Shown here: positions 9,234 through 17,654 of the stretch, piece after piece
Position numbering within the stretch: position 1 is the stretch's first letter
Layout: every line of letters begins with the position of its first letter
Source: JAKACA01 sp050010115
Lineage (GTDB): Bacteria > Actinomycetota > Acidimicrobiia > Acidimicrobiales > Bog-793
Assembly: GCA_050010115.1 (NCBI GenBank)
Contig: JBEKLQ010000020.1
Coordinates: 1-46,191, forward strand
Reading direction: 5' to 3'
DNA length: 46,191 nucleotides
Notes under the pieces: generated by a model
What the model was told of the DNA's origin: nothing
The model's database searches: none
Seen by the model: only the letters and a program-made list of their open reading frames with translations
Program-made: the position numbers and the translations under genes

Positions 9234-9964
9234 GCCCACGGATCACGCTCGCCACGGCGGCACGGGTGCTCAGGCAGCTACGTGGGGACCGCCGCACCGT
9301 GGCGCTGCTGATGGTCGTGCCGAGCGCCCTGATGGTGCTGCTGCGGTATGTCCTGGACAGCGACACCCAGACCTTCGACCAGATCGGCTTGCAACTGTTG
9401 GGCATCTTCCCGTTCGTGACGATGTTCCTCGTCACGTCGGTGGCGATGCTCCGGGAGCGGACCAGTGGCACCTTGGAGCGCCTGCTCACCACCCGCCTGG
9501 CAAAACTGGACCTGCTCGTGGGCTACGCCCTCGCCTTCGGGCTCACCGCTCTCGCACAGGTCGGGATCGCCACGGCCATCACGATGGGTTGGCTCGGGCT
9601 GCACATCGTGGGAGGCGTCGGATGGGCAGTGACCCTGGCCGTTGGCAGCGCACTGCTCGGCATGGCGCTCGGGTTGTTCGTCAGCGCGTTCGCGACGACA
9701 GAGTTCCAGGCCGTGCAGTTCATGCCGGCCGTGGTGCTCCCGCAGCTCCTGCTGTGCGGCTTGCTCGTCCCCCGCGATCACATGCTGGACGTGCTCCACT
9801 GGGCGAGCGACGTGCTGCCGCTCTCCTACGTAGTTGACGGCATGGCACGGGCGCAGACCTCCACGGCGAGTGGCGGCTTGCTCGGTGATCTCGGTGTCGT
9901 CGTCGGCTGCATCCTGGCGGCACTCGGCCTCGGCGCTGTCACGTTGCGCCGGCGGACACCCTGA
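9230..9964 (+). CDS. ABC-2 type permease (DrrB-like)
   Basis: A 244-residue integral membrane protein with about six transmembrane helices (roughly 25-42, 53-75, 96-118, 125-150, 160-182, 215-236). It contains the ABC-2 segment R-E-R-T-S-G-T-L-E-R-L-L (75-86), which contacts the ATPase, and the late L-P-L-S-Y-V-V-D-G motif common to DrrB-like exporters. It overlaps the ATPase gene by 4 bp and the tetR gene by 1 bp, so all three are one transcript. With the preceding ATPase it should form a two-component drug exporter. Confidence 0.92.
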   Translation: MSPRITLATAARVLRQLRGDRRTVALLMVVPSALMVLLRYVLDSDTQTFDQIGLQLLGIFPFVTMFLVTSVAMLRERTSGTLERLLTTRLAKLDLLVGYALAFGLTALAQVGIATAITMGWLGLHIVGGVGWAVTLAVGSALLGMALGLFVSAFATTEFQAVQFMPAVVLPQLLLCGLLVPRDHMLDVLHWASDVLPLSYVVDGMARAQTSTASGGLLGDLGVVVGCILAALGLGAVTLRRRTP

Positions 9965-10551
9965 TGGCTCGCACGGGTCGGCGTCCCGGGGCCTCCGGGA
10001 GTCGGGAGGCGATCCTCGACGCCGCCCGGACGGCGTTCGGGGAGCGGGGCTACAACGATGCGAGCGTTCGCGACATCGCGTGCCGGGCAGGAGTCGACGC
10101 AGCGCTGGTCCATCATTTCTACGGAACCAAGGAACAACTCTTCGCCGCAGCGATGAGGTTGCCGGTGGATCCGGCGGCTTCGATACCCGCGTTGCTGGAG
10201 GGCGGTGTGGTGGGTCTTGGAGAACGGTTGGTGGGTTTCTTTCTGTCGGCCGCCGAAGCCGGGGGAGAACAGAACGCCTTGCTCGCCTTGTTGCGCAGCG
10301 CCGCCAGCCACGAACGCTCCGCCGCCATGGTCCGCGAATTCGTCACCAAAGCCGTGCTGGGGCCGCTGGCGGCATCGCTCGACATGCCGGATCCCGACCT
10401 GCGGGCGACCCTCGTCGGCTCCCAACTGATCGGCCTGGCGATGATCCGGTACGTCGTGGGAGTGGAGCCGCTGGCATCGGCCGACCGCGAGAAGATCGTC
10501 GCAGCCGTGGCGCCGACCATCCAGCGATACCTCACGGGCGACCTGAGCTGA
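9964..10551 (+). CDS. TetR-family transcriptional regulator of the adjacent exporter
   Basis: A 195-residue regulator. Residues 12-58 form the TetR helix-turn-helix domain (I-L-D-A-A-R-T-A-F-G-E-R-G-Y, then V-R-D-I-A then H-H-F-Y-G-T-K), and the rest is an all-helical ligand-binding and dimer domain. As last gene of the operon (TGATG overlap with the permease) it probably represses the whole unit, including itself, through the 20-bp palindrome at 8462, with relief when an exported compound binds. The inducer is unknown. Confidence 0.9.
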   Translation: MARTGRRPGASGSREAILDAARTAFGERGYNDASVRDIACRAGVDAALVHHFYGTKEQLFAAAMRLPVDPAASIPALLEGGVVGLGERLVGFFLSAAEAGGEQNALLALLRSAASHERSAAMVREFVTKAVLGPLAASLDMPDPDLRATLVGSQLIGLAMIRYVVGVEPLASADREKIVAAVAPTIQRYLTGDLS

Positions 10552-10574
10552 GCCGTCGCCGCATTCGAGACGGC
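10552..10574 (+). terminator. Short stem-loop after tetR
   Basis: GCCGTC and GACGGC, separated by 11 nt, form a 6-bp stem starting at the base after the tetR stop codon. There is no T-tract. It lies between convergent transcripts and could help end the exporter operon, but a stem this short is weak evidence. Confidence 0.3.
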
Positions 10575-10662
10575 GCGGAACACCGACGACGACTCCGAGC
10601 GGCTGGCGGTGCTCGAGCCGGGTCGTTTCGTTCGACGGCAGCCCAGCACCGGCTCCGTAGCG

Positions 10663-12018
10663 CTAGCTGACTGCTTGTTGTGTTTGTTGTGTAGACGGCG
10701 CCATCCACTCGGGCAGCGTCAGCACGACACGAAACCCACCGCTGCGCGACCGTCCGATCTCGGTAGCACCGCCAGCGCGTTCGGCCGACCGCCGCACGAT
10801 GTCGAGCCCGAGTCCGGTACCTGAGCCGCGACCTTGCTTCGACGCGGACGGCTCGACTGACAGTGTCGGGGCGTCGTCCTCGACGACGAGGGTCCAGGTC
10901 CTCGAGCCGGGTGAACTCTGCCAAAGTCCCACGCGGAAGCTCGTTCCTTCAGGCGTGTGAGCAAAGATGTTTGACAGTAGGGCGTCGATGGCGGCCTCGA
11001 GGTCGTCTTTGTCCAGCCCGACCTCGACGCGACGCGAGGGCGTGTCAACCTCGAAACGCCGGCGCTGAGACCTCGCCACAAGGGCCCAGAAGGCCATTCG
11101 GTCTCGTACCGCGCCGGCGAGATCCGCGTGACCCGAGGTCCTGGGTGGCTCACGCGTTTCTCGAATCAGGCGATTGACCGCAGCCTCCAACGACTCGAGG
11201 TCATTGGCCAGTGGTGTTCTCGTGGTGGGATCGGCGATGGCCTCGATGTCGAGGCGAAGAGCGGTCAGCGGGGTTCTCAGGCGGTGCCCAAGGTCTGCGC
11301 CGGCAAGTCGAGCGTTCGTCAAGAGGTCGTCGATCTGGTCGGCGAGCTCGTTGACGGCTTGGCCGACCTCGGCCACTTCGTAGGGCCCGGCGGGGACGAT
11401 ACGGCGTTTCAAGTCTCCGTCGCGTAGCCGGTGCGTGACGTCTTCGAGATCGGAGATCGGGCGCACGATGGTGCGGCCGAGCCAGTCCGCTAGGGCGATC
11501 GCGATCAACACGAGCAGAAGCCCACCGCCGAACACCAGCGTCCACTCCTGGGCGACTCCCTTGGTCAAGAGGCCGGGCGGGACGCTGACCATCACGGCTA
11601 CGGAAGCGCTTGGACCACGGACCGGCTCCCACAATTCGCGTCCGCCTTGGACACTCGCAAGCGTGGCCGTGTGACCGTCGCGCACGATTGCGGGGACTAT
11701 TGCCGGAGTTCCGGCTGCTCCCACAACCTGTCCGTTGGCGAGGTAGACCGCAGCAGGCGTGGATCTGGCTGCGACATTGGCCTGTCGGGTAAGGCGCAAA
11801 ATGGCCGCCTGGCTGGTTACGGTGGCGAGCTCGGCCGCGAGCGTACGCGCCTGGAGGTCGGCGCCGTCGACCGCTCTGTCGTAAGCGACGGAGCGCACAA
11901 AGAGCGACAACGGGATGCAGAACGCAAGCACCACCGCTCCGGTTACCACCGCCGCCATGAGCGCCATCTTCCGGCGGATCTTCGCTCGTGGCCTTGGCGG
12001 CCTGGCGGCGAGCTTCAT
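10663..12018 (-). CDS. Sensor histidine kinase with HAMP domain
   Basis: A 451-residue membrane sensor. TM1 is about 19-43, an extracytoplasmic sensor region spans about 44-158, TM2 is about 160-180, HAMP about 181-235, then the phosphoacceptor helix with His245 in G-H-R-L-R-T-P-L. The ATPase domain has N350, the D380-D381 region and G-T-G-L-G-L (400-405). The residue after the phospho-His is Arg, not the usual Glu/Asp; I recall this variant among actinobacterial kinases, but it removes the residue thought to act as base. The start is the ATG at 12016-12018, which overlaps the stop of the response regulator (ATGA). An upstream frame adds 42 residues without homology. The signal is unknown. 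Confidence 0.92.
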   Translation of the reverse strand: MKLAARPPRPRAKIRRKMALMAAVVTGAVVLAFCIPLSLFVRSVAYDRAVDGADLQARTLAAELATVTSQAAILRLTRQANVAARSTPAAVYLANGQVVGAAGTPAIVPAIVRDGHTATLASVQGGRELWEPVRGPSASVAVMVSVPPGLLTKGVAQEWTLVFGGGLLLVLIAIALADWLGRTIVRPISDLEDVTHRLRDGDLKRRIVPAGPYEVAEVGQAVNELADQIDDLLTNARLAGADLGHRLRTPLTALRLDIEAIADPTTRTPLANDLESLEAAVNRLIRETREPPRTSGHADLAGAVRDRMAFWALVARSQRRRFEVDTPSRRVEVGLDKDDLEAAIDALLSNIFAHTPEGTSFRVGLWQSSPGSRTWTLVVEDDAPTLSVEPSASKQGRGSGTGLGLDIVRRSAERAGGATEIGRSRSGGFRVVLTLPEWMAPSTQQTQQAVS

Positions 12019-12731
12019 GGCAGCGTCACTGCCTCGTCTTCGTCTCCACCCGCGTCGGGGTCGACGAGACGCATCCCGACGCCATGCACCGTTCGGATGT
12101 AGCGCGGCTCGGTTGCCGATTCGCCCAGCTTGCGTCGCAACCATGAGAGGTGGACGTCCACGGTCTTATCGCTGCCCCCGTACGGTTGGTCCCAGACCTC
12201 GTTGAGAAGTTGGCGTTTTGTCACGACTCTGCCGACGCGGGAGGCAAGGAACTGCAAGAGGTCGAACTCCTTCTTGGTGAGACCGAGGTCCCGGCCAGAA
12301 AGCGTGGCTTCGCGGGTTGTCGGGTCGATCCGAAGCGCACCCACCATGATGGCGACGGCACCCGAATCCTCCTTTGTCCGGCGCAGTACCGCCCGCAGGC
12401 GCGCTTCGAGCTGCCGAGCTGAGAACGGCTTGACGACGTAGTCGTCGGCCCCGGAGTCGAGGGTTCGGATGATCTCCGCCTCATCGTCCCGGGCCGTTAC
12501 GACCAGCACCGGCACCTGACTCACGGCTCGGAGCATCTTGAGCAGGTCCACGCCGTCGATGTCCGGTAGGCCGAGATCCAACAGGACGACATCAGGGTGT
12601 TCGTCGACGATGATCGACAAGCCGCCAAGGCCTGTCGCCGACGTCTTCACGTCGTAGCCTCGTTCGGTCAGCGATCGTGTGAGGCCAGCCCGGATCTCAG
12701 CGTTATCCTCGACAACCAGGACTGTTGTCAC
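12015..12731 (-). CDS. OmpR-family response regulator
   Basis: A 238-residue regulator with a receiver domain (acidic pocket E8-D9, phospho-acceptor D52, T79, K101) and a C-terminal winged helix ending Y-I-R-T-V-H-G-V-G-M-R. It is the partner of the kinase gene it overlaps by 4 bp. The start is set at the GTG 12729-12731, giving M-T-T-V-L-V-V-E-D-N, the normal family start. A longer frame from GTG 12786-12788 would begin inside a strong hairpin. The chosen GTG has no ribosome-binding site, but TACGGT (12744-12739) sits exactly 7 nt before it. This fits a TANNNT -10 element of a leaderless transcript. Confidence 0.92.
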   Translation of the reverse strand: MTTVLVVEDNAEIRAGLTRSLTERGYDVKTSATGLGGLSIIVDEHPDVVLLDLGLPDIDGVDLLKMLRAVSQVPVLVVTARDDEAEIIRTLDSGADDYVVKPFSARQLEARLRAVLRRTKEDSGAVAIMVGALRIDPTTREATLSGRDLGLTKKEFDLLQFLASRVGRVVTKRQLLNEVWDQPYGGSDKTVDVHLSWLRRKLGESATEPRYIRTVHGVGMRLVDPDAGGDEDEAVTLP

Positions 12732-12738
12732 TGTCGTA

Positions 12739-12744
12739 ACCGTA
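12739..12744 (-). promoter_or_regulatory. Candidate -10 element for a leaderless response-regulator mRNA
   Basis: Read on the reverse strand, TACGGT is followed by 7 nt and then the GTG start codon. TANNNT about 7 nt before an initiating G is the arrangement of actinobacterial leaderless promoters. Lack of a Shine-Dalgarno sequence and the terminator-like hairpin just upstream support an independent promoter here. Confidence 0.45.
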
Positions 12745-12774
12745 AGCGTTCTGTTTCGTGGCTGGGACGCGCCG

Positions 12775-12812
12775 ATTGGCCGGGCCACCGCACGATCGAG
12801 GGCCCGGCCAAT
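12775..12812 (-). terminator. 12-bp perfect stem-loop between secreted-protein gene and response regulator
   Basis: ATTGGCCGGGCC (12775-12786) and GGCCCGGCCAAT (12801-12812) pair perfectly around a 14-nt loop. The hairpin starts 14 bp past the stop codon of the secreted-protein gene and ends about 44 bp before the response-regulator start. There is no T-run, as is common for GC-rich actinobacterial terminators. It suggests the secreted protein and the two-component system are separate transcripts. Confidence 0.7.
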
Positions 12813-12826
12813 GGCGAGCAGCTTGG

Positions 12827-13414
12827 TCAGCGAGTCGTCCCCACGAGGGTCGCTGCGACGGTCAGACCGCCGGAGTCGTTGACCTCCGCCTCAAACTTCA
12901 GGGTGCGGGTGCCTTGACGGAAGTACACGTCCACCGAGGAGCCCGACGACGAGTCGACGACTGCCTTGTAGCCCTTCGCAGCGCTCACCTTCACGACCTT
13001 GATCGTTCCGGAGTTGACCTTGGCGACCATGACCGATCCAGCCGAGCTGGCTCGGTACCACGTGGGCGTCTTCGGGAGGGGGTAGCTCCCAGGCGCCTTC
13101 GGACTTGCCACCGAAGCGGCTGGCCGGCTCGATGCGTGCCGCGTGGTCGCCTTTGCCGACACCGCGGCCGGTCGGCTCGATGCGTGCCGCGTGGTCGCCT
13201 TTGCCGACACCGCGGCCGGTCGGCTCGATGCGTGCCGCTTAGCCTTCGCTGGCACCGTGCTGCGATGAGACAGCGCCACCGCGGTAGGCCGGCTCGTGGC
13301 TGGCCTATGGGTCACGCCGGCAGAGGCCGTGCCTGGCACGGTCAGAGCCAGCGTCGCAGCCAAGGCCGAGGCTGCGAGAAGGGAACTTCCACCTATTTTG
13401 ATCATCCTTTTCAT
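12827..13414 (-). CDS. Secreted repeat protein next to a two-component system, possibly PepSY-like
   Basis: A 195-residue exported protein. A clear signal peptide (K-R-M-I-K then a hydrophobic core, cleavage likely after A30-S-A32) is followed by a basic Ala/Ser/Pro/Thr-rich linker with tandem 16-residue repeats (60-75, 76-91, then a partial 92-100; unit R-H-A-S-S-R-P-A-A-V-S-A-K-A-T-T). The C-terminal 75 residues form a beta-rich globular part with S-G-T-I-K-V-V-K-V and V-D-V-Y-F, reminiscent of the second half of a PepSY domain, although I am not certain. The start at 13414 is well supported by AAAGGAGATC upstream. PepSY-like exported proteins often sit beside two-component genes and may modulate or report to the kinase; that role is inference here. 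Confidence 0.75.
   Translation of the reverse strand: MKRMIKIGGSSLLAASALAATLALTVPGTASAGVTHRPATSRPTAVALSHRSTVPAKAKRHASSRPAAVSAKATTRHASSRPAAVSAKATTRHASSRPAASVASPKAPGSYPLPKTPTWYRASSAGSVMVAKVNSGTIKVVKVSAAKGYKAVVDSSSGSSVDVYFRQGTRTLKFEAEVNDSGGLTVAATLVGTTR
13126..13238. repeat. In-frame 48-bp tandem repeat inside the secreted-protein gene
   Basis: Two identical 48-bp units (13126-13173, 13174-13221) are followed by a 17-bp partial third. The period is a multiple of three and encodes the 16-residue repeat in the linker. Exact identity of the units suggests a recent duplication, and copy number may vary between strains. Confidence 0.9.
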
Positions 13415-13609
13415 TTCGATCTCCTTTTGTGTGTAGGGATTGATCGAGTTCAGGATGACGGCTTGGTGGTTAACAGGAACCTAAGTGACCTGCAGGTTTT
13501 CCAAAAGCTTCCGTTGGAGCTCGCGTCAATGGATTGCCTGCAAGTACCGCGAGGATGTCGCAAGGCGACACTTTCGCGGTGCGGAACCCCAACCGGATGA
13601 CCCAGCGCC

Positions 13610-14959
13610 TCAGCCCACCAGCTCGGCCGCCGCAGCCCGAAACCCCTCCAGCAGCGAGCCCACCTGTTCATCCGTCGTGGCCGGGCAGGTGAGCGCCATG
13701 TTGTGGAATGGAGTCAAGAGGACGTCCCGGTTGGTGAGGAACAGGTGGAGGTACTCGTCGATCGCTTCGTCCTCGGCATCGGCCGACTCGGCACCGTTGT
13801 GCGGCGCCGGCGAGCAGTAGCGGAACTCCGCCCGCGCCCCAAGTCTCGTGATGCTCCATGGCAGGCCCGTGGCAGCCAGGCACTCGTCGACGCCGGCGAC
13901 GTAACGCTCCATGAGCCGCGTCATGTGGTCGAAGGCATCCTCCGTCAGCACCTCGGTGAGCGTCGCTCGTACGGCCGCGGTCGAGAGGGCGTTGCCGGCC
14001 AGCGTCCCGCCGATACCCCCGACGTCGATGAGGTCGGCATCGGGGTCGGATGCAACCCGTTCGGTCACCTCGGCGGACAGTCCGTAGGCGCCGGCCGGGA
14101 TCCCGCCCGCGATCGCCTTGCCCAGGGTGAGGAGATCGGGTTCGAGCCCCCATGCTCCTGTGGCGCCGGAAGGACCGGCGGAGAAGGTGTGGGTCTCGTC
14201 GAGGAGTAGGAGGGTGCCAGCGTCGCGGGTCAGCTGTCGCAGTCTCTGGTGGAAACCAGGCTCCGGCAGCACGATCCCGATGTTCGTCAGTGCCGGCTCG
14301 GCCACGACAACGGCGACATCACCGGCTGCGAGCTCGCGTTCGACGCCAGCGAGGTCGTTGAACTCGACGACCCGAGTCGTGACGGCTGGATCGACGGGCG
14401 GCCCGACGTTTCCCTCCCGGGCCCGGACGACGCCGTTCTCGAGCACAGCGAAGGTCTCGTCGACGCTCCCGTGGTAGCACCAGTTGAACACGAGGATCTT
14501 CGGGCGTTTGGTGATGTGACGAGCGATACGGATCGCCCAACGGTTGGCGTCCGTGGCGGTGAGCGTGAAGCTCCAGACGGGAAGATCGAAGCGGCGCGCC
14601 AGCTCGTCTGCGGCGACGGAGGCGTCCTCGGACGGCAGCATGGCCGTGATCCCGCCGGCCTCGAGTGCACGGTTGCGGAGGGCAGCCAGCGTCGGAGCCG
14701 GTGAGTGGCCCGCCATCGCACCGGTGTCCCCCAGGCAGAAGTCGGAGTACGTGATGCCGTCGACGTCGGTCACCGACGCGCCTGCGGCCCGAGCGAGTTG
14801 AAGAGGGAACCCCCCGGCCCACTTGGCCATCCAGGTCATCGGGACGCCGCACAACAGGTGTGCTCCTCGTGCGGCTGCCTCACGTGAGGACGGGTGGCGG
14901 TCAGCGTAGAGCTGGCGCTCCCGGTCGATGAGCTCGTCGAGACGCGTGCGATCGATCAT
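13610..14959 (-). CDS. Class III aminotransferase, glutamate-1-semialdehyde aminomutase-like
   Basis: A 449-residue PLP enzyme. PLP-phosphate and substrate segments are T-A-T-D-A-N-R-W-A, the PLP-ring Asp lies in L-L-D254-E-T-H-T-F, and the Schiff-base Lys is Lys281 in L-G-K-A-I-A-G-G-I-P-A-G-A-Y-G. The K-A-I-A-G-G-x-P-x-G-A-Y-G context is that of the GSA-aminomutase subgroup. It does not look like a housekeeping hemL, since the N-terminal region and neighbours differ and no haem genes are nearby. I therefore call it an aminotransferase of unknown substrate. The start at 14959 overlaps the exonuclease stop in ATGA; an ATG at 14977 would add six residues. It is the last gene of a three-gene reverse-strand run. 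Confidence 0.85.
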   Translation of the reverse strand: MIDRTRLDELIDRERQLYADRHPSSREAAARGAHLLCGVPMTWMAKWAGGFPLQLARAAGASVTDVDGITYSDFCLGDTGAMAGHSPAPTLAALRNRALEAGGITAMLPSEDASVAADELARRFDLPVWSFTLTATDANRWAIRIARHITKRPKILVFNWCYHGSVDETFAVLENGVVRAREGNVGPPVDPAVTTRVVEFNDLAGVERELAAGDVAVVVAEPALTNIGIVLPEPGFHQRLRQLTRDAGTLLLLDETHTFSAGPSGATGAWGLEPDLLTLGKAIAGGIPAGAYGLSAEVTERVASDPDADLIDVGGIGGTLAGNALSTAAVRATLTEVLTEDAFDHMTRLMERYVAGVDECLAATGLPWSITRLGARAEFRYCSPAPHNGAESADAEDEAIDEYLHLFLTNRDVLLTPFHNMALTCPATTDEQVGSLLEGFRAAAAELVG

Positions 14960-15675
14960 CTGCCCATTGTCGGCCATACGGCAGGCCCGTGCGGGAAGGT
15001 TGAGAGCTCTCGTGCGCGATCGGGGGCGCGGGCGAGCGATCGGACGGTTTCGGTGCGGAGCTCCTCCAGATGGCTGGCAAGGGCGATGAACACCTGGGCT
15101 GTCGTGAGGGCGTCGCCGAGCGCGTGATGTGGCCGGTGCGCCGGCAGCCCGAGACCTCCGGCGAGGTCGTCAAGCGAGGGCCGTCTGCCCCGGCCCCCCT
15201 GCTCCAGCGCCAGGAGCCGGCCGAGCTGCTGGGTGTCGAGAACCGGCTGGCGGAGGCGTACCCCCTGTCGCCGCAGCACCGGGGAGAGGAACGACTGCTC
15301 GACCCAGGCGGCGTGCGCCACGAGTACGCGTCCGGTCATGGCGGCGATGAGCGGCTCGATCGCCTCGTCGAGCGGCGACGCCTCCTCGAGATCGACAGTG
15401 CGGATCCCGTGGATGAGCACCGACTCCTCGCCGAGCGGGCGAGTGGGCCGGCACAGCCCGTAGAGGGAGCCGCCGGCGATGACCCGCCCGGAGTCTATTG
15501 GGACAGCAGCGAACGAGATGATCTCGTCGCTCCGGGGATCGAGCCCGCTCAGCTCGAGGTCGACGACGCAATAGCGGGCACGGCGCCATGGGGTCGCACC
15601 GCTGGCGACGCGTGCGTGGGCGTACTCCGCCGCGAGGGCCGATGCCGGCGATTGACGAAGGAGCGGCGGCCTCAC
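14956..15675 (-). CDS. DEDDh-type 3'-5' exonuclease (DnaQ/PolC-like)
   Basis: A 239-residue nuclease-fold protein. Motif I is V-V-D39-L-E41-L-S-G-L-D-P, motif III is H183-H-A-L-G-D188-A. Motif II reads A-H-A-A-W-V-E126-Q-S-F-L, so the usual catalytic Asp is Glu, and A-H-N is A-H-A. A Glu might still bind metal, but activity could be reduced. In many bacteria such an exonuclease is encoded next to a CBS/DUF294 nucleotidyltransferase-like protein, and here the two are 9 bp apart in the same order. The start is a GTG at 15673-15675. It overlaps the aminotransferase by 4 bp. Confidence 0.85.
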   Translation of the reverse strand: MRPPLLRQSPASALAAEYAHARVASGATPWRRARYCVVDLELSGLDPRSDEIISFAAVPIDSGRVIAGGSLYGLCRPTRPLGEESVLIHGIRTVDLEEASPLDEAIEPLIAAMTGRVLVAHAAWVEQSFLSPVLRRQGVRLRQPVLDTQQLGRLLALEQGGRGRRPSLDDLAGGLGLPAHRPHHALGDALTTAQVFIALASHLEELRTETVRSLARAPDRARELSTFPHGPAVWPTMGR

Positions 15676-15684
15676 CTGGGCGCC

Positions 15685-17529
15685 CTATCGCGAGAGGATG
15701 AGGTCACTGGTGATGCGCCGTTGCACCGAAGCGACTGCGCGGAAGGCATCCTTCAGGTAGCTCCGGGTCAGAGGGTTCAAGTCACTCGCATCGACGACGT
15801 CGTCCGGCTCGGTACCCGCTTCGAGCTGCGCGACCTGGTGATCGAGCCTCAGCTCGCACACGAGCTCGAACGCGTCCTGCAGGGTGAGCGCGTCAGACGG
15901 GCTGAGGGTCCCCGCTTCGCCCGCCGCCCGCAACCGCTCCATTGTCGAGGCACACATGACCCCTGCCGCCATGCCGGCCCAGCGGGCGAGGTCGGTGATC
16001 GGGATCGCGCCACCTTGCTTCAGATCGAGCCGCCCGCGGCGCTCCCCCGAGAACTCGACGACGAGACCGCGCAAGAAGCCCGTGGGCGGCTTGTGCGAGA
16101 GGGCGAACTCCGCCAGCAGGCGCAGCAGCGCCGGATGCTCCGGAGCGAGCCGGAACGCTTCGGCGATGAGCGGACCGGTGTCGGCTCCCCAGACCGAGCG
16201 GCTGTCGACGAGCACCGACACAAGTATCAGTGCCTTGTCCTGAGTGGGATCCTCGATGAGCGAGCGAGCGGCCCGCTGCCAGGACGAAAGTGACCGGACG
16301 AACAAAGGATCGGACGCGCTGGCCCGGTGGGAGTCGGGGCGGAAGCCGCACTGCACCAAGATGTCGGTCACGGTCGTCGCGAGCGACTCGAGGTATGGGC
16401 GGATCGACGCCTCGTCGCCGTCGCCGAACCACACGATGGCGCTGTCGAGGTCGGAGCTCGGGACCGCCTCGCGCCGGGCCTGGCTGCCGAGGGCCAGCCA
16501 GGCGAAGCGCCCCGGCGGCTCACCGGCTTCTGCGACGGCGAGGTCGAGTGCCCGGCGAGTGAGGGCGTCGGCGACGACCGAGAAGACCGACATGATGTCG
16601 AGCGCCGCGATGCGGGAGCGGGACATGGCGATCACCGCCGGCAGCAGCTTGGATGATGCCTCGACGAGCTCGGTGACCGTGGTCGCGCGGGCGGCCTTGC
16701 GTCGCAGGAAGAACGACGACCTGCTCTCGACTTCCACGAGGTCGTGGTCCTCGATGATCCCGATCACGCGGCCGGCGGCGGACATGACGGGGAAGTGCCG
16801 GAACCCTCGGTCGAGCATGTCCAGCAGGACCTCGCTGCCCGGCCGATCGCCGGCGACAGTGAACGCCGGCGCGGTCATCGCTGCCGACACGGGCGAGTCG
16901 AACGAGAGCCCGCCTGCCACGACTCTGGAGCGAAGGTCGCTGTCGGTAACGATGCCCACCGTGTCCCCGAGGTCGACGACGAGGGCGGTGGCACCGGCCG
17001 CCGTCATCTCACGCGCCGCCTCGCGGATCGCCGTGTCAGCCGAGCAGATGACGGGTGCGGACCGGATGGCGGCGCTCACCGGCTCACGCAGCCGGTCCCG
17101 CCTTGCATCGGGGCCGCGGGACCGGAGCTGATGCCGGTCTTCGAGCAACAGGCGCGTCACGTAGCGTAGCCCCTCGGGCCGGCCGAGCACGTCCGCCGCC
17201 ACGTCCGCGGGGATCCGGTAGGTGAGCGTGTCCTCGGCCGCCCGGGCCTCAAAACCCGCCGGGATGCCGGACAACATCGACGCGTGCCCGAACATCTCGC
17301 CGGGGCCCATCAGATCGAGCACCTTGCCGTCGTTGACGACCTCGACGGCACCGGCCCTGATCACGCGCAGGGCGTCGACCGGTTGCGCCCCCTGCGAGAA
17401 GATCGTCTTGCCTGCGAGATGGAATTCCACTTCCACGGCCTGAGCCAAGTCGTCGACCGTTCCGGGATCGAGCGCGTCGAATGGGGGGTGCGCACGGAGG
17501 AAGTCGACGATGTCGGGCACTGCGGCCAT
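15685..17529 (-). CDS. cNMP-binding / twin CBS / DUF294 nucleotidyltransferase-like protein
   Basis: A 614-residue cytoplasmic signalling protein. Domains in order: cyclic-nucleotide-binding fold (about 10-125, with G-E-M-F-G-H-A-S-M-L), two CBS domains (about 150-270), a putative nucleotidyltransferase (about 280-420, with G-S-Q-A-R-R-E starting at 348 and the D-x-D pair at D360-L-D362), and the DUF294 C-terminal helical domain. The layout and length are those of the GlnD-like DUF294 family, whose members are thought to sense nucleotides and are often linked to acetate or cation transporters, though no such transporter is here. The ATG at 17527-17529 is preferred over a TTG four codons upstream. 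It forms an operon with the exonuclease. Confidence 0.9.
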   Translation of the reverse strand: MAAVPDIVDFLRAHPPFDALDPGTVDDLAQAVEVEFHLAGKTIFSQGAQPVDALRVIRAGAVEVVNDGKVLDLMGPGEMFGHASMLSGIPAGFEARAAEDTLTYRIPADVAADVLGRPEGLRYVTRLLLEDRHQLRSRGPDARRDRLREPVSAAIRSAPVICSADTAIREAAREMTAAGATALVVDLGDTVGIVTDSDLRSRVVAGGLSFDSPVSAAMTAPAFTVAGDRPGSEVLLDMLDRGFRHFPVMSAAGRVIGIIEDHDLVEVESRSSFFLRRKAARATTVTELVEASSKLLPAVIAMSRSRIAALDIMSVFSVVADALTRRALDLAVAEAGEPPGRFAWLALGSQARREAVPSSDLDSAIVWFGDGDEASIRPYLESLATTVTDILVQCGFRPDSHRASASDPLFVRSLSSWQRAARSLIEDPTQDKALILVSVLVDSRSVWGADTGPLIAEAFRLAPEHPALLRLLAEFALSHKPPTGFLRGLVVEFSGERRGRLDLKQGGAIPITDLARWAGMAAGVMCASTMERLRAAGEAGTLSPSDALTLQDAFELVCELRLDHQVAQLEAGTEPDDVVDASDLNPLTRSYLKDAFRAVASVQRRITSDLILSR

Positions 17530-17654
17530 TGCACCCAGCAAACCACACTGCGCCGGCTCGAGGGCGATGACCGATCACCAGGTCGTCAGCGTGACGCTCC
17601 GGTACGTAGCATCCACACAAGGGCTCGGTTGTGTCGATCATGGAGGTGCTGACG

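Noticed and set aside
13610..14959. Naming the aminotransferase hemL
   Set aside because: It shares the aminomutase-type Lys context, but the N-terminus and neighbours do not fit a haem biosynthesis enzyme.
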